Of a stretch of 18,747 nt of DNA, positions 1-8,911 are shown in pieces. Each line of letters opens with the position of its first letter. The stretch's first letter is position 1. The position numbers and the translations under genes are program-made. This DNA is from DATCLS01 sp035265325 (lineage in GTDB: Bacteria > Actinomycetota > Acidimicrobiia > Acidimicrobiales > VFJN01). The notes under the pieces are model-generated. The model did no database searches, had not been told where the DNA came from, and saw nothing but the letters and a program-made list of their open reading frames with translations. The stretch spans positions 1 to 18,747 of the forward strand of contig DATFOS010000011.1 of the NCBI GenBank assembly GCA_035265325.1, read 5' to 3'.

Positions 1-274
1 CTCCACGCCATGGCCGGGTTGCGGGGCGAGGGCAGCGACTCATTGCCGGGGTTCGGCGACACGGCGGGTGCCGATACAGGCGTCGTTCCACGTGGAACTT
101 GCGGACGAACTCGTTGGGACGCACGCGCTTGTGGCCCTGAGCTGGCGGCGTATTGGGCTCGGAACCGCACGGCGATGGATGTTGGAGCGGGCTACCCAGA
201 CGGCCCGAGCCGCTGACCTGGGAGACCGGGATGACGGCTTGACCCGCCATCCGGGGTCCGGAAGGATCTCCCGA
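1..274. other. Upstream region of parA, no gene assigned
   Basis: No reading frame here has a recognisable product or a plausible ribosome binding site. The parA frame stays open upstream of its ATG, but the in-frame translation is low-complexity and unlike any ParA N-terminus. In the usual actinobacterial order rsmG would lie to the left, but I cannot identify its end in this stretch. The one clear element is the parS palindrome at 85-98. A promoter for parA is expected here, but I do not see a convincing -10/-35 pair. Confidence 0.5.
85..98. promoter_or_regulatory. parS: parS centromere site
   Basis: The sequence GTTCCACGTGGAAC is a perfect 14-bp palindrome. It fits the bacterial parS pattern (core GTTYCACGTGRAAC) with C/G at the variable symmetric position. 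ParB clamps load onto such sites and spread along the DNA using CTP. It lies about 180 bp upstream of the parA start, a common place for a parS copy near the origin. It is the only copy seen in the window. It may also place parA under ParB autoregulation, which is inference. Confidence 0.9.
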
Positions 275-1373
<1,099 letters not shown>

Positions 1374-1399
<26 letters not shown>

Positions 1400-2270
1400 G
1401 GGCCTCAGCGCCCTCATCCCCTCGGAGCCGGTCAACGGCGACGGTGTGCAGGTCGGCGTCCGTGAGGTGCCGATCAGCCAGATCGAGCCGAATCGCTACC
1501 AGCCGCGCGACTACTTCGACGAGGAGTCACTGGCCGGCCTCACGGCGTCGATCCGTGAGCTCGGCGTCCTGCAGCCGATCCTCGTCCGCAAGGTCGATAA
1601 CGACCGTTACGAGCTCGTCGCCGGCGAGCGCCGGTGGCGGGCGGCGAAGCGGGCCGGCCTGCAGCACATCCCGGTCGTCGTCCGCGACGTCACGGACGAG
1701 ATCAGCCTCCAGCACGCCCTGGTCGAGAACCTCCACCGCGAGAACCTCAACCCGCTGGAAGAGGCGGCCGGCTACCAGCAGCTGATCGAGGACTTCAACC
1801 TCACGCAGGAGGAGGTGGCGCGGCGCGTCGGCAAGAGCCGCTCGGCGGTCACGAACCTCCTCCGGCTGTTCCAGCTGCCGCCGCAGGTGCAGAAGCTCGT
1901 CGCCGAGTCCCGTATCTCGGCCGGCCACGCGAAGGCGCTCCTGGGAACGCCGGATCGGGCCTTCCAGGAGGCGCTGGCGCGTCGCATCGTCACCGACGGC
2001 CTCTCGGTGCGGGACACGGAGGACGCCGTCAGGAGGCGCAACGAGCAGCCCGAGGAGGCCCCCCGGCCCACGCCGGCGTCCGGCAGGTTGCCGCCGCCCG
2101 GGCTCCTCGAACTGGAGGAGTTGCTCGCCAATCGCTTCGACACCCGGGTGAAGATCAATCTGGGCCCGAAGCGGGGACGCATGGTCATCGAGTTCGCCGA
2201 CCTCGAGGACCTCGAGCGCATCTACCGCCAGATCGCCGACGGCACCGACCCCACCGCCGCCGAGGCCTGA
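1374..2270 (+). CDS. parB: Chromosome-partitioning protein ParB (Spo0J family)
   Basis: CTP-dependent DNA clamp that loads at parS and stimulates ParA. The product is about 298 aa. Residues 6-14 (GLGRGLSAL) form the conserved N-terminal ParA-stimulating motif. The ParB/Srx CTPase domain covers about residues 28-105 and includes GERRW at 84-88. The ENLHRENLNP motif is at 118-127. The parS-binding helix-turn-helix is about 143-166, and the C-terminal dimerisation domain about 240-290. Two adjacent GTG codons (1371, 1374) could start it. I prefer 1374 because GGAGG at 1363-1367 then has a 6-nt spacing. The start lies inside the end of parA. This is a full-length, canonical family member and the likely ligand of the parS site upstream of parA. 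Confidence 0.96.
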
Positions 2271-2597
2271 CGCCCGTCGACACCGCCCGGACCGTAACCA
2301 CGCGCGGTTCACCGCCGGATGGCTCCCGGGTATCCACAGGCTGTCGGACCACCGTCGATCACCCTGCTCGGGGCGATGTCCACAGGTCGAGCACTCCCCA
2401 CAGGTGCGTGAACTGGGCAAATGCCCCACCCACCAAAGTTGTCCACAGGGGCCTGGGGAATCTCGAACGGTCAACCAGAGGTCCATCTGGGGACAAAAAC
2501 GGCCTCGACCCCAACCTGAGGATCGGGGCACCTCAAGTCGGAGTCGAGTGATCCACAGCCTTTCGCACAGGTTGTGGATGAACGATATTCGCCCTGG
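2271..2597. other. Gene-free region with a cluster of DnaA-box-like 9-mers (possible origin or DnaA-binding locus)
   Basis: No gene lies in this 327-bp gap between convergent parB and trxA. It carries one perfect actinobacterial-type DnaA box, TTGTCCACA at 2439-2447. Five more 9-mers match TTATCCACA or TTGTCCACA (or the CCCA variant) at 8 of 9 positions: 2330-2338 (+), 2376-2384 (+), 2488-2496 (-), 2549-2557 (+) and 2573-2581 (-). A weaker CCCCACA site ends at 2402. Several boxes are followed by GG, giving a recurrent CCACAGG. A convergent intergenic gap needs no promoters, so the density is notable. It may be oriC, an origin subregion or a DnaA-titration locus; the sequence alone cannot decide. 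The last two boxes also form a hairpin. Confidence 0.6.
2551..2579. terminator. 11-bp hairpin downstream of trxA, built from two opposed DnaA-like boxes
   Basis: ATCCACAGCCT (2551-2561) can pair with AGGTTGTGGAT (2569-2579) across a 7-nt loop. The stem is 11 bp with one G-U pair in the plus-strand RNA, or one A-C mismatch in the minus-strand RNA. It lies 19 nt past the trxA stop codon and about 280 bp past parB. There is no U-tract, as is usual in GC-rich actinobacteria. It could end trxA transcription, or simply reflect two inverted DnaA boxes. Confidence 0.4.
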
Positions 2598-2927
2598 TCA
2601 GGCGATGAATTCCTCCAGCTCAGCCAGGAGTTGACCCTTACCCTTGGCGCCGATCAGGCGCTTCTGGGCCGTGCCGTCCTTGAAGACGATCAGGGTGGGG
2701 ATGCTCATCACGTCGAAGCGACGGGCCACGTCCGGGTTGTCGTCGACGTTGAGCTTGGCGACGGTGACCTTGCCGGCGTTCTCACGGGCGATCTCGTCGA
2801 GGATGGGGGCGATCATCTTGCACGGCCCGCACCACTCCGCCCAGAAATCGACGACGACCGCCTCGTCGGACGCTGCGATGGTCTCGTCGAAGGTGGCGTC
2901 CGTGAGGGTCGGGATGCCTTCAGCCAT
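2598..2927 (-). CDS. trxA: Thioredoxin
   Basis: Small cytoplasmic dithiol oxidoreductase that reduces protein disulfides and is recycled by thioredoxin reductase. The product is 109 aa, the usual thioredoxin length. The active site WCGPC is at residues 32-36, with the cis-proline loop (SIPT) near residue 77. The ATG at 2927 is chosen because GAGGAAG lies about 8 nt upstream and the protein then starts at the normal place. The same frame continues upstream without thioredoxin similarity. It follows trxB on the same strand with an 82-bp gap, so the two probably form a trxB-trxA operon, as trxB2-trxC do in mycobacteria. It converges on parB across the DnaA-box region. Confidence 0.97.
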   Translation of the reverse strand: MAEGIPTLTDATFDETIAASDEAVVVDFWAEWCGPCKMIAPILDEIARENAGKVTVAKLNVDDNPDVARRFDVMSIPTLIVFKDGTAQKRLIGAKGKGQLLAELEEFIA

Positions 2928-3009
2928 GTCGTGTTCTTCCTCTCGAATGGAACTGTCAAACCAGAACGTCCGGAGCGGCCCGCGTCTTCCCGACGCAGCG
3001 TGCGGCCCC

Positions 3010-3984
3010 TCAGTCGATGCCCTGCGCCTCCAGCCAGCGCTCGGCGTCGAGGGCCGCCATGCACCCCGAACCCGCGGCCGTGACCGCCTGGCGGTAGGTG
3101 TGGTCCTGCACGTCACCGCAGGCGTAGACGCCCTCGACGTTTGTGCTGCTGGCGCCGGCTCCGAGGCCGGTCACGAGGTAGCCGGACTCCTCCATCTCGA
3201 GCTGGCCCTTGAACAGGTCGGTGTTGGGCTTGTGGCCGATGGCCACGAACAGGCCGGTGACGGCCAGGGGAGTGACCTCGTCGGTCACCACGTTGCGGAC
3301 CTCGAGGCCGGTGACCGTGGTGTCGCCCTCGATCTCCTCGACGACCGTGTTCCACAGGAACCGGATCTTCGGGTTGTTGCGGGCCCGGTCCTGCATGATC
3401 TTCGAGGCTCGCAGCTCGTCGCGGCGGTGGATGATCGTGACCGAGTCGGCGAACTTCGAGAGGAAGTTGGCCTCCTCGACCGCGGAGTCGCCGCCGCCGA
3501 CCACGGCGATGTCGTGGCCCCGGAAGAAGAACCCGTCGCAGGTGGCGCAGGTCGAGACGCCGTGGCCGATCAGGTCGCCCTCACGGGGTAGGCCCAGCAT
3601 CAGCGATTGCGCGCCGGTCGAGATGATCACGGAGTGCGTCCGGTAGGTGGGCTCGGCGGCGTCGGGGTCACCGACCCAGATGCCGAACGGCCGGGCCGAC
3701 ATGTCGATGCGGGACACCTTCTCGGTGCGGACGTCGGCGCCGAACCGGATCGCCTGCTCGCGCATGCGGATCATCAGCTCGGGGCCCATCACCCCCTCCG
3801 GGAAGCCCGGAAAGTTCTCCACCTCGGTGGTGAGCATGAGCTGACCGCCGGGCTGGTCGCTCGTGGACGACGGCTCGCCCTCGAGCACGAGGGGCTCGAG
3901 GTTGCCTCGTGCCGTGTAGACGGCGGCGGTCAGGCCGGCAGGGCCCGACCCGATGATGATGACCTTGCGGATGTCGTCGCTCAT
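3010..3984 (-). CDS. trxB: Thioredoxin reductase (NADPH)
   Basis: FAD enzyme that transfers electrons from NADPH to thioredoxin in the cytoplasm. The product is 324 aa, typical of low-molecular-weight bacterial TrxB. The FAD-binding GSGPAG is at residues 12-17. The redox-active CATC is at 146-149. The NADPH-binding GGGDSA is at 163-168 with HRR at 186-188, and the C-terminal FAD motif (ACGD) is near 288-291. The ATG at 3984 has a short-spaced GAGGA just upstream and begins right before the first FAD motif. The trxB-trxA pair next to a sigma/anti-sigma pair is the same arrangement as sigM-Rv3912-trxB2-trxC in M. tuberculosis. Confidence 0.97.
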   Translation of the reverse strand: MSDDIRKVIIIGSGPAGLTAAVYTARGNLEPLVLEGEPSSTSDQPGGQLMLTTEVENFPGFPEGVMGPELMIRMREQAIRFGADVRTEKVSRIDMSARPFGIWVGDPDAAEPTYRTHSVIISTGAQSLMLGLPREGDLIGHGVSTCATCDGFFFRGHDIAVVGGGDSAVEEANFLSKFADSVTIIHRRDELRASKIMQDRARNNPKIRFLWNTVVEEIEGDTTVTGLEVRNVVTDEVTPLAVTGLFVAIGHKPNTDLFKGQLEMEESGYLVTGLGAGASSTNVEGVYACGDVQDHTYRQAVTAAGSGCMAALDAERWLEAQGID

Positions 3985-4051
3985 TGATCCTCGTCGTGCC
4001 GATGGTGGCTCGGGGGGAGGCAGCATCTCCCAACCACCCCCCCACCCAACG

Positions 4052-4420
4052 TCAACGACCGTGCGCGTCTTCCACGGAGGCGTTCCGCTTGCTCCAGGCG
4101 AACACGCCGGCGAGCGTGAAGGCGGCGCCGACCAGCAGGTGGGCGGCCCACACGTGGGTCTCGCCGAACACGGCGTCGGGCAGATAGACGTCGAGCAGGC
4201 GGACGAAGGCGATCGCGGCGATGACGACTGCGGCCACGCCCACGATGGCGGCGAAGAGCCCGTAGACCACCGCACGCGACGCCGTCAGGGCCGGTCCCGT
4301 CGTCCTGTCGCGGACGTTACCGACCACTCGTTCGATCGTGTCCGCCGTCTGGGCGGGCCAGTCGTCCTGGGGCGAGGCGAGCGCGCGGCCCGGGCGGGCC
4401 TGCGTACGGACGTCAACCAT
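4052..4420 (-). CDS. Small two-helix membrane protein, function unknown
   Basis: The product is 122 aa. An N-terminal cytoplasmic-looking segment of about 45 residues is followed by two hydrophobic helices at about 50-73 and 90-110, then a short charged tail. I do not recognise a family. Size and topology resemble small actinobacterial integral membrane proteins of the phage-holin-like type, but no specific assignment is justified. There is no ribosome binding site. Instead a TAGGCT -10-like hexamer lies exactly 6 nt before the ATG, so the transcript is probably leaderless. It sits 67 bp upstream of trxB in the same direction, and trxB may be expressed partly from this promoter. A gene at this position is not part of the mycobacterial version of the locus. 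Confidence 0.72.
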   Translation of the reverse strand: MVDVRTQARPGRALASPQDDWPAQTADTIERVVGNVRDRTTGPALTASRAVVYGLFAAIVGVAAVVIAAIAFVRLLDVYLPDAVFGETHVWAAHLLVGAAFTLAGVFAWSKRNASVEDAHGR

Positions 4421-4426
4421 GGGGGG

Positions 4427-4432
4427 AGCCTA
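4427..4432 (-). promoter_or_regulatory. -10 element (TAGGCT) for a leaderless transcript
   Basis: On the minus strand TAGGCT is followed by six C residues and then the ATG at 4420. The 6-nt spacing from a TANNNT hexamer to the start codon is the signature of actinobacterial leaderless mRNAs. No clear -35 is seen. Confidence 0.55.
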
Positions 4433-4488
4433 GATCCCACCTCCGCCCCGCCCCTGGACCGGCCGGTATTCGTTGCGCGAGTGGGCGG

Positions 4489-5502
4489 TCAGCCGGTCGG
4501 AAGGACGCGGTCGTCCACGACCGCACAGGCGGCGTCGAGCACCACGATCCGTCGCCCGTCGGCGTCGTCGAGGACCCACACCGTCACCGGCGCTCCGGCC
4601 AGGGTCGCGTTGCCGAGAAGGACCGGTATGGGGCCGTCGCCCGCCCGGCCGGCGGCCGGGGGCTCGCAGCCGGCCTCGGCGGCGAACGTCTCGAGCCGGG
4701 CCTCGGCCTCATCGGCCGTGACGTCCTGGCCGAGCGCTGCGCCGGCGTGCGGCCCGGCGGTGGCGTCGGCCGCAGCGGCAAGGTCGTCGGCCGTCGCGAA
4801 GGCGCCGAGAGACCGGGCGGCCCCCGGCGCCGCGCTGTCGGCCGCGGCGCCGCTCTCGGTGCTCCCCTCCATCGTCCCGCCGGACGCGTCGGCGTCGTCC
4901 TGCCCGCCGGACTCCTCGGCGGCGGACGTCGCGTCCTGCTCGTCGCCCGACGCCTCGGAGGACTCGGCCGTCGCCTCCCCGCTGCCGGTGTCGTTCGACT
5001 CGCCGCCCTCAGAGGCCGTGTCGGCCGCCATGTCGGAGTCGGAGGAGGACCCCGCCACGGCGACCAGCCCGGCGACGGCCAGCACGACGAGGATCACCGC
5101 CGCCGCCGGCAGCCAGCGGGCGGCGTGCGCCCGCCGGGCCCCCCGGCGGCGACGCTCGTCGAGGCCGGCGGGCGCCGCCGGGCGCTCGTCCGACGAGTCG
5201 AACCCGGGCCCGTACCGCCGGCCGGCGGGCGCACCGGCCGCCGCGGGCGTGTGCGGCTCCTCCGGTGTACGAGGTCCGCCCGGCGTTCGGGCCGTGTCGG
5301 CGGCGGCCAGGGCGGCGGCGATCGACCGCTCGCGCCGGGCGGCGTCCAGCGGCGGCGCGGGCTGGAGGAGGGACCGGACCGCGCGCATCTCCTCGACCCG
5401 ACGGGCCACGGCGGGGTCGCGCAGGGCGGCCGCCGCCTCCTCGTCGCCGAGGAGGCCGTCGAGGACGGCGGACGCCAGGTCGTCGCGGGAGGGATCGGTC
5501 AT
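4489..5502 (-). CDS. Membrane protein, probable anti-sigma factor paired with the ECF sigma factor
   Basis: The product is 337 aa: a cytoplasmic N-terminus of about 128 residues, one transmembrane helix at about 130-151, a long acidic Ser/Asp/Glu-rich linker (about 152-230), and a small folded extracytoplasmic domain at the C-terminus. Its ATG overlaps the sigma-factor stop codon (ATGA, 5499-5502), so the two are translationally coupled, as sigma/anti-sigma pairs usually are. Position matches Rv3912 next to sigM in M. tuberculosis. There is no HxxxCxxC zinc motif in the N-terminus, so it is not a ZAS-type anti-sigma. Its only two cysteines (Cys279, Cys326) lie in the extracytoplasmic domain and could form a disulfide. 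The anti-sigma role is inferred from topology and context. Confidence 0.75.
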   Translation of the reverse strand: MTDPSRDDLASAVLDGLLGDEEAAAALRDPAVARRVEEMRAVRSLLQPAPPLDAARRERSIAAALAAADTARTPGGPRTPEEPHTPAAAGAPAGRRYGPGFDSSDERPAAPAGLDERRRRGARRAHAARWLPAAAVILVVLAVAGLVAVAGSSSDSDMAADTASEGGESNDTGSGEATAESSEASGDEQDATSAAEESGGQDDADASGGTMEGSTESGAAADSAAPGAARSLGAFATADDLAAAADATAGPHAGAALGQDVTADEAEARLETFAAEAGCEPPAAGRAGDGPIPVLLGNATLAGAPVTVWVLDDADGRRIVVLDAACAVVDDRVLPTG

Positions 5503-6131
5503 GGTCCGGTGCTCGGACGTTCGGTGGGGGCGTCGCGGTTCCCGAGGAGGTCGGCGAGGAGGCCGCGCCCCCGGGCGATGCGCGACCGCACGGTACCGGG
5601 AGGGATCCCGAGGACCTCGGCGATCTCGGCGTAGTCGAGGGTGCACACGTCGCGGAGGACGACGGCCACCCGGTAGTCCTCCGGCAGCCGGGCCAGGGCG
5701 GCGTCCACGTCGAGCCGGTCGGCGACCACGCCGTCGATCCCGGGGCCGGTCCCGCCGTGCCCTCCACCGCCGACCACGCCGGGACGCGTGAGGCCGGGTC
5801 GGCCCACCGCGCCCCCGCCGCGCCCCGACCCGGGACCGGGGACGAGGCCGCCCCGCTCGTCCGTGGGCAGGCCGGGGAGGGGCCGGCGCTTCCGTCGTCG
5901 TAGTTCGTCGAGCGCGGCGTTCGTGGCCACGCGGTACGACCACGTGCTGAAGGCCGACCGCCCGTCGAAGCGGTCGAGGCCCCGCACGATGGCGATCAGC
6001 GCCTCCTGCAGCGCGTCGTGGGCGTCCGCGTCGTTGCCCGCCAGCCGCCGGCACAGCGCGAACAGTCGGTCGTGGTGCCGCCTGAGCAGGGCATCGAGAG
6101 CGGACCGGTCGCCCGACCGGGCGCCGGCCAC
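5499..6131 (-). CDS. ECF RNA polymerase sigma factor (SigM-like by position)
   Basis: Group 4 sigma factor that directs RNA polymerase to a stress or envelope regulon. From the GTG at 6131 the product is 210 aa. Region 2 covers about residues 18-83, with the conserved block ending in FSTWSYRVATNAALDELRRR. Region 4 covers about 139-190 (LPEDYRVAVVLRDV and IPPGTVRSRIARGR). The linker (91-134) is unusually long and glycine-rich. GTG 6131 has no ribosome binding site. The conserved ECF N-terminus (DDATLVAGARSGD) continues upstream in frame to an ATC at 6161, which sits 6 nt after a TAGCCT hexamer, so the true start may be there. Its stop overlaps the anti-sigma start. It corresponds in position to sigM. 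Confidence 0.9.
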   Translation of the reverse strand: MAGARSGDRSALDALLRRHHDRLFALCRRLAGNDADAHDALQEALIAIVRGLDRFDGRSAFSTWSYRVATNAALDELRRRKRRPLPGLPTDERGGLVPGPGSGRGGGAVGRPGLTRPGVVGGGGHGGTGPGIDGVVADRLDVDAALARLPEDYRVAVVLRDVCTLDYAEIAEVLGIPPGTVRSRIARGRGLLADLLGNRDAPTERPSTGP

Positions 6132-6167
6132 GAGCGTCGCGTCGTCGGCCGGGGGAACGATGCGGCG

Positions 6168-6173
6168 AGGCTA
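6168..6173 (-). promoter_or_regulatory. -10-like TAGCCT upstream of the sigma-factor gene
   Basis: On the minus strand TAGCCT is followed by 6 nt (CGCCGC) and then an in-frame ATC codon at 6161. The TAG of the hexamer is itself the in-frame stop codon upstream of the gene, so translation cannot begin further upstream. The spacing is the same as at the other suspected leaderless genes in this window. Confidence 0.45.
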
Positions 6174-6219
6174 GTGGCGGCCCACGCACCTGGCGGGCCG
6201 CCGCCAACCGAGCGCCGGC

Positions 6220-7872
<1,653 letters not shown>

Positions 7873-7881
7873 GGTGCGCCA

Positions 7882-7887
7882 ACCGTA
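7882..7887 (-). promoter_or_regulatory. -10-like TACGGT upstream of the kinase gene
   Basis: On the minus strand TACGGT is followed 9 nt later by the GTG at 7872. A start site 6-7 nt past the hexamer would leave a leader of only 2-3 nt. No ribosome binding site precedes either candidate start codon of the kinase. Confidence 0.35.
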
Positions 7888-8023
7888 GTGGAGCCTCGTG
7901 GGGCACGTGACGTCGTGGACAGGGGCGCGCCGTCGCTCGCCGGGACCGCCCACGCCCAGCGATGAGCCCGTTCGGCGGACCGAACCGGCACGACCGGCCG
8001 GCGCGGGCCCGCCCTGCGTCCGT

Positions 8024-8863
8024 CTAGTCGGGGTCGACCCACGTGAGACCCATGACCCGCGGGCCCCCGTGGGTCCCGATGGTGGCGCCGATCGTCGTCA
8101 CCGCCAGCTCGTCACGCGAGTAGCGGGGCGCCAGGAGGTCGTACATGGCGTCGACGTCGGTCGCCATGCCGTTGGCGATGGTGAGGTGTTCGACGCCGGG
8201 GCGCTCGAAGACCTTGTCGCGCAGCCACTCCAACGCCTTGCGGCGGGTGCGGGCCTTGCCCGCCTCGCCGACGACCCCGTCCTTGATCTCGATGAGGGGC
8301 TTGATCGACAGCAGCGAGCCCAGCAGGTGCTGTGCCCCCCCGACCCGGCCGCCCTTCTTGAGGTTGTCGAGCGTGTCGAGGGCGCCGTAGACGTGCGTGC
8401 GGGGGACCATGGACTCGACGAGCGCCACGATCTCGTCGGCGTTCCGGCCGTCGGCGGCGGCGCGGGCGGCGACCCGCACGTGGGTGCCGAGGCCCGAGGT
8501 GATGGAACGGGAGTCGACGACGCGCACGTCGAGCTGGCCGGCGAGGCCGCCGGCGGCGTTCTGTGCCGCCTGCACCGTGGCCGACAGCCCCCCGGACAGG
8601 TCGATGCACACGACGGCGTCGGCGCCCGCCTCGGCCTGGCGGCGGAAGGCGGTGTCGAACGCCCCGGGCGACGGCGCCGCCGTCTCGGGCAGCGCCGACG
8701 ACTCGGCGAGCTTGGCGTAGAACTCCTCGACCGGGAGGTCGACGCCGTCGGTGTACTCCTTGTCGCCGAAGCGGATCGACAGGGGCACGACCTCGATGCC
8801 GAGCTCCTCGGCCTCGGCCGGCGGGATGTCGGCGGCCGAGTCGGTGACGATGCGCACGGGCAT
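8024..8863 (-). CDS. DegV family fatty-acid-binding protein
   Basis: DegV/FakB-type protein of 279 aa, the usual family length. Members bind a single fatty acid; in Firmicutes, FakB proteins present it to the FakA kinase, but no FakA is seen here. Family signatures visible: the N-terminal TDS (residues 7-9), PSPGAF near 64-69, the lipid-head-group Ser-Gly loop (DLSGGLSATVQ at about 90-100), and the conserved LDNLKKGGRVGG block followed by LLSIKPLIEIKDG. The ATG at 8863 has AAGG about 10 nt upstream. It lies between the kinase (151-bp gap) and the large exported protein (48-bp gap), all on one strand. DegV is not part of the mycobacterial version of this cluster, so it looks like a lineage-specific insertion. 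Its substrate is unknown. Confidence 0.93.
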   Translation of the reverse strand: MPVRIVTDSAADIPPAEAEELGIEVVPLSIRFGDKEYTDGVDLPVEEFYAKLAESSALPETAAPSPGAFDTAFRRQAEAGADAVVCIDLSGGLSATVQAAQNAAGGLAGQLDVRVVDSRSITSGLGTHVRVAARAAADGRNADEIVALVESMVPRTHVYGALDTLDNLKKGGRVGGAQHLLGSLLSIKPLIEIKDGVVGEAGKARTRRKALEWLRDKVFERPGVEHLTIANGMATDVDAMYDLLAPRYSRDELAVTTIGATIGTHGGPRVMGLTWVDPD

Positions 8864-8911
8864 GGCCGGCGACCTTACCCGACGCTTCGTCCACCTCTCC
8901 CCGTCACGGGC

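Noticed and set aside
68..274. Longer ParA starting at 68, including the parS site in the coding region
   Set aside because: The ATG at 275 has a good ribosome binding site, and the upstream translation has no ParA similarity.
5503..6207. N-terminal extension of the anti-sigma frame through the sigma-factor gene
   Set aside because: The overlapping frame encodes clear sigma-factor regions 2 and 4; the ATGA overlap at 5499-5502 gives the natural anti-sigma start.
8038..8047. CACGTGAG near the DegV 3' end as a second parS
   Set aside because: Only the central CACGTG is present; the flanking arms are not palindromic.
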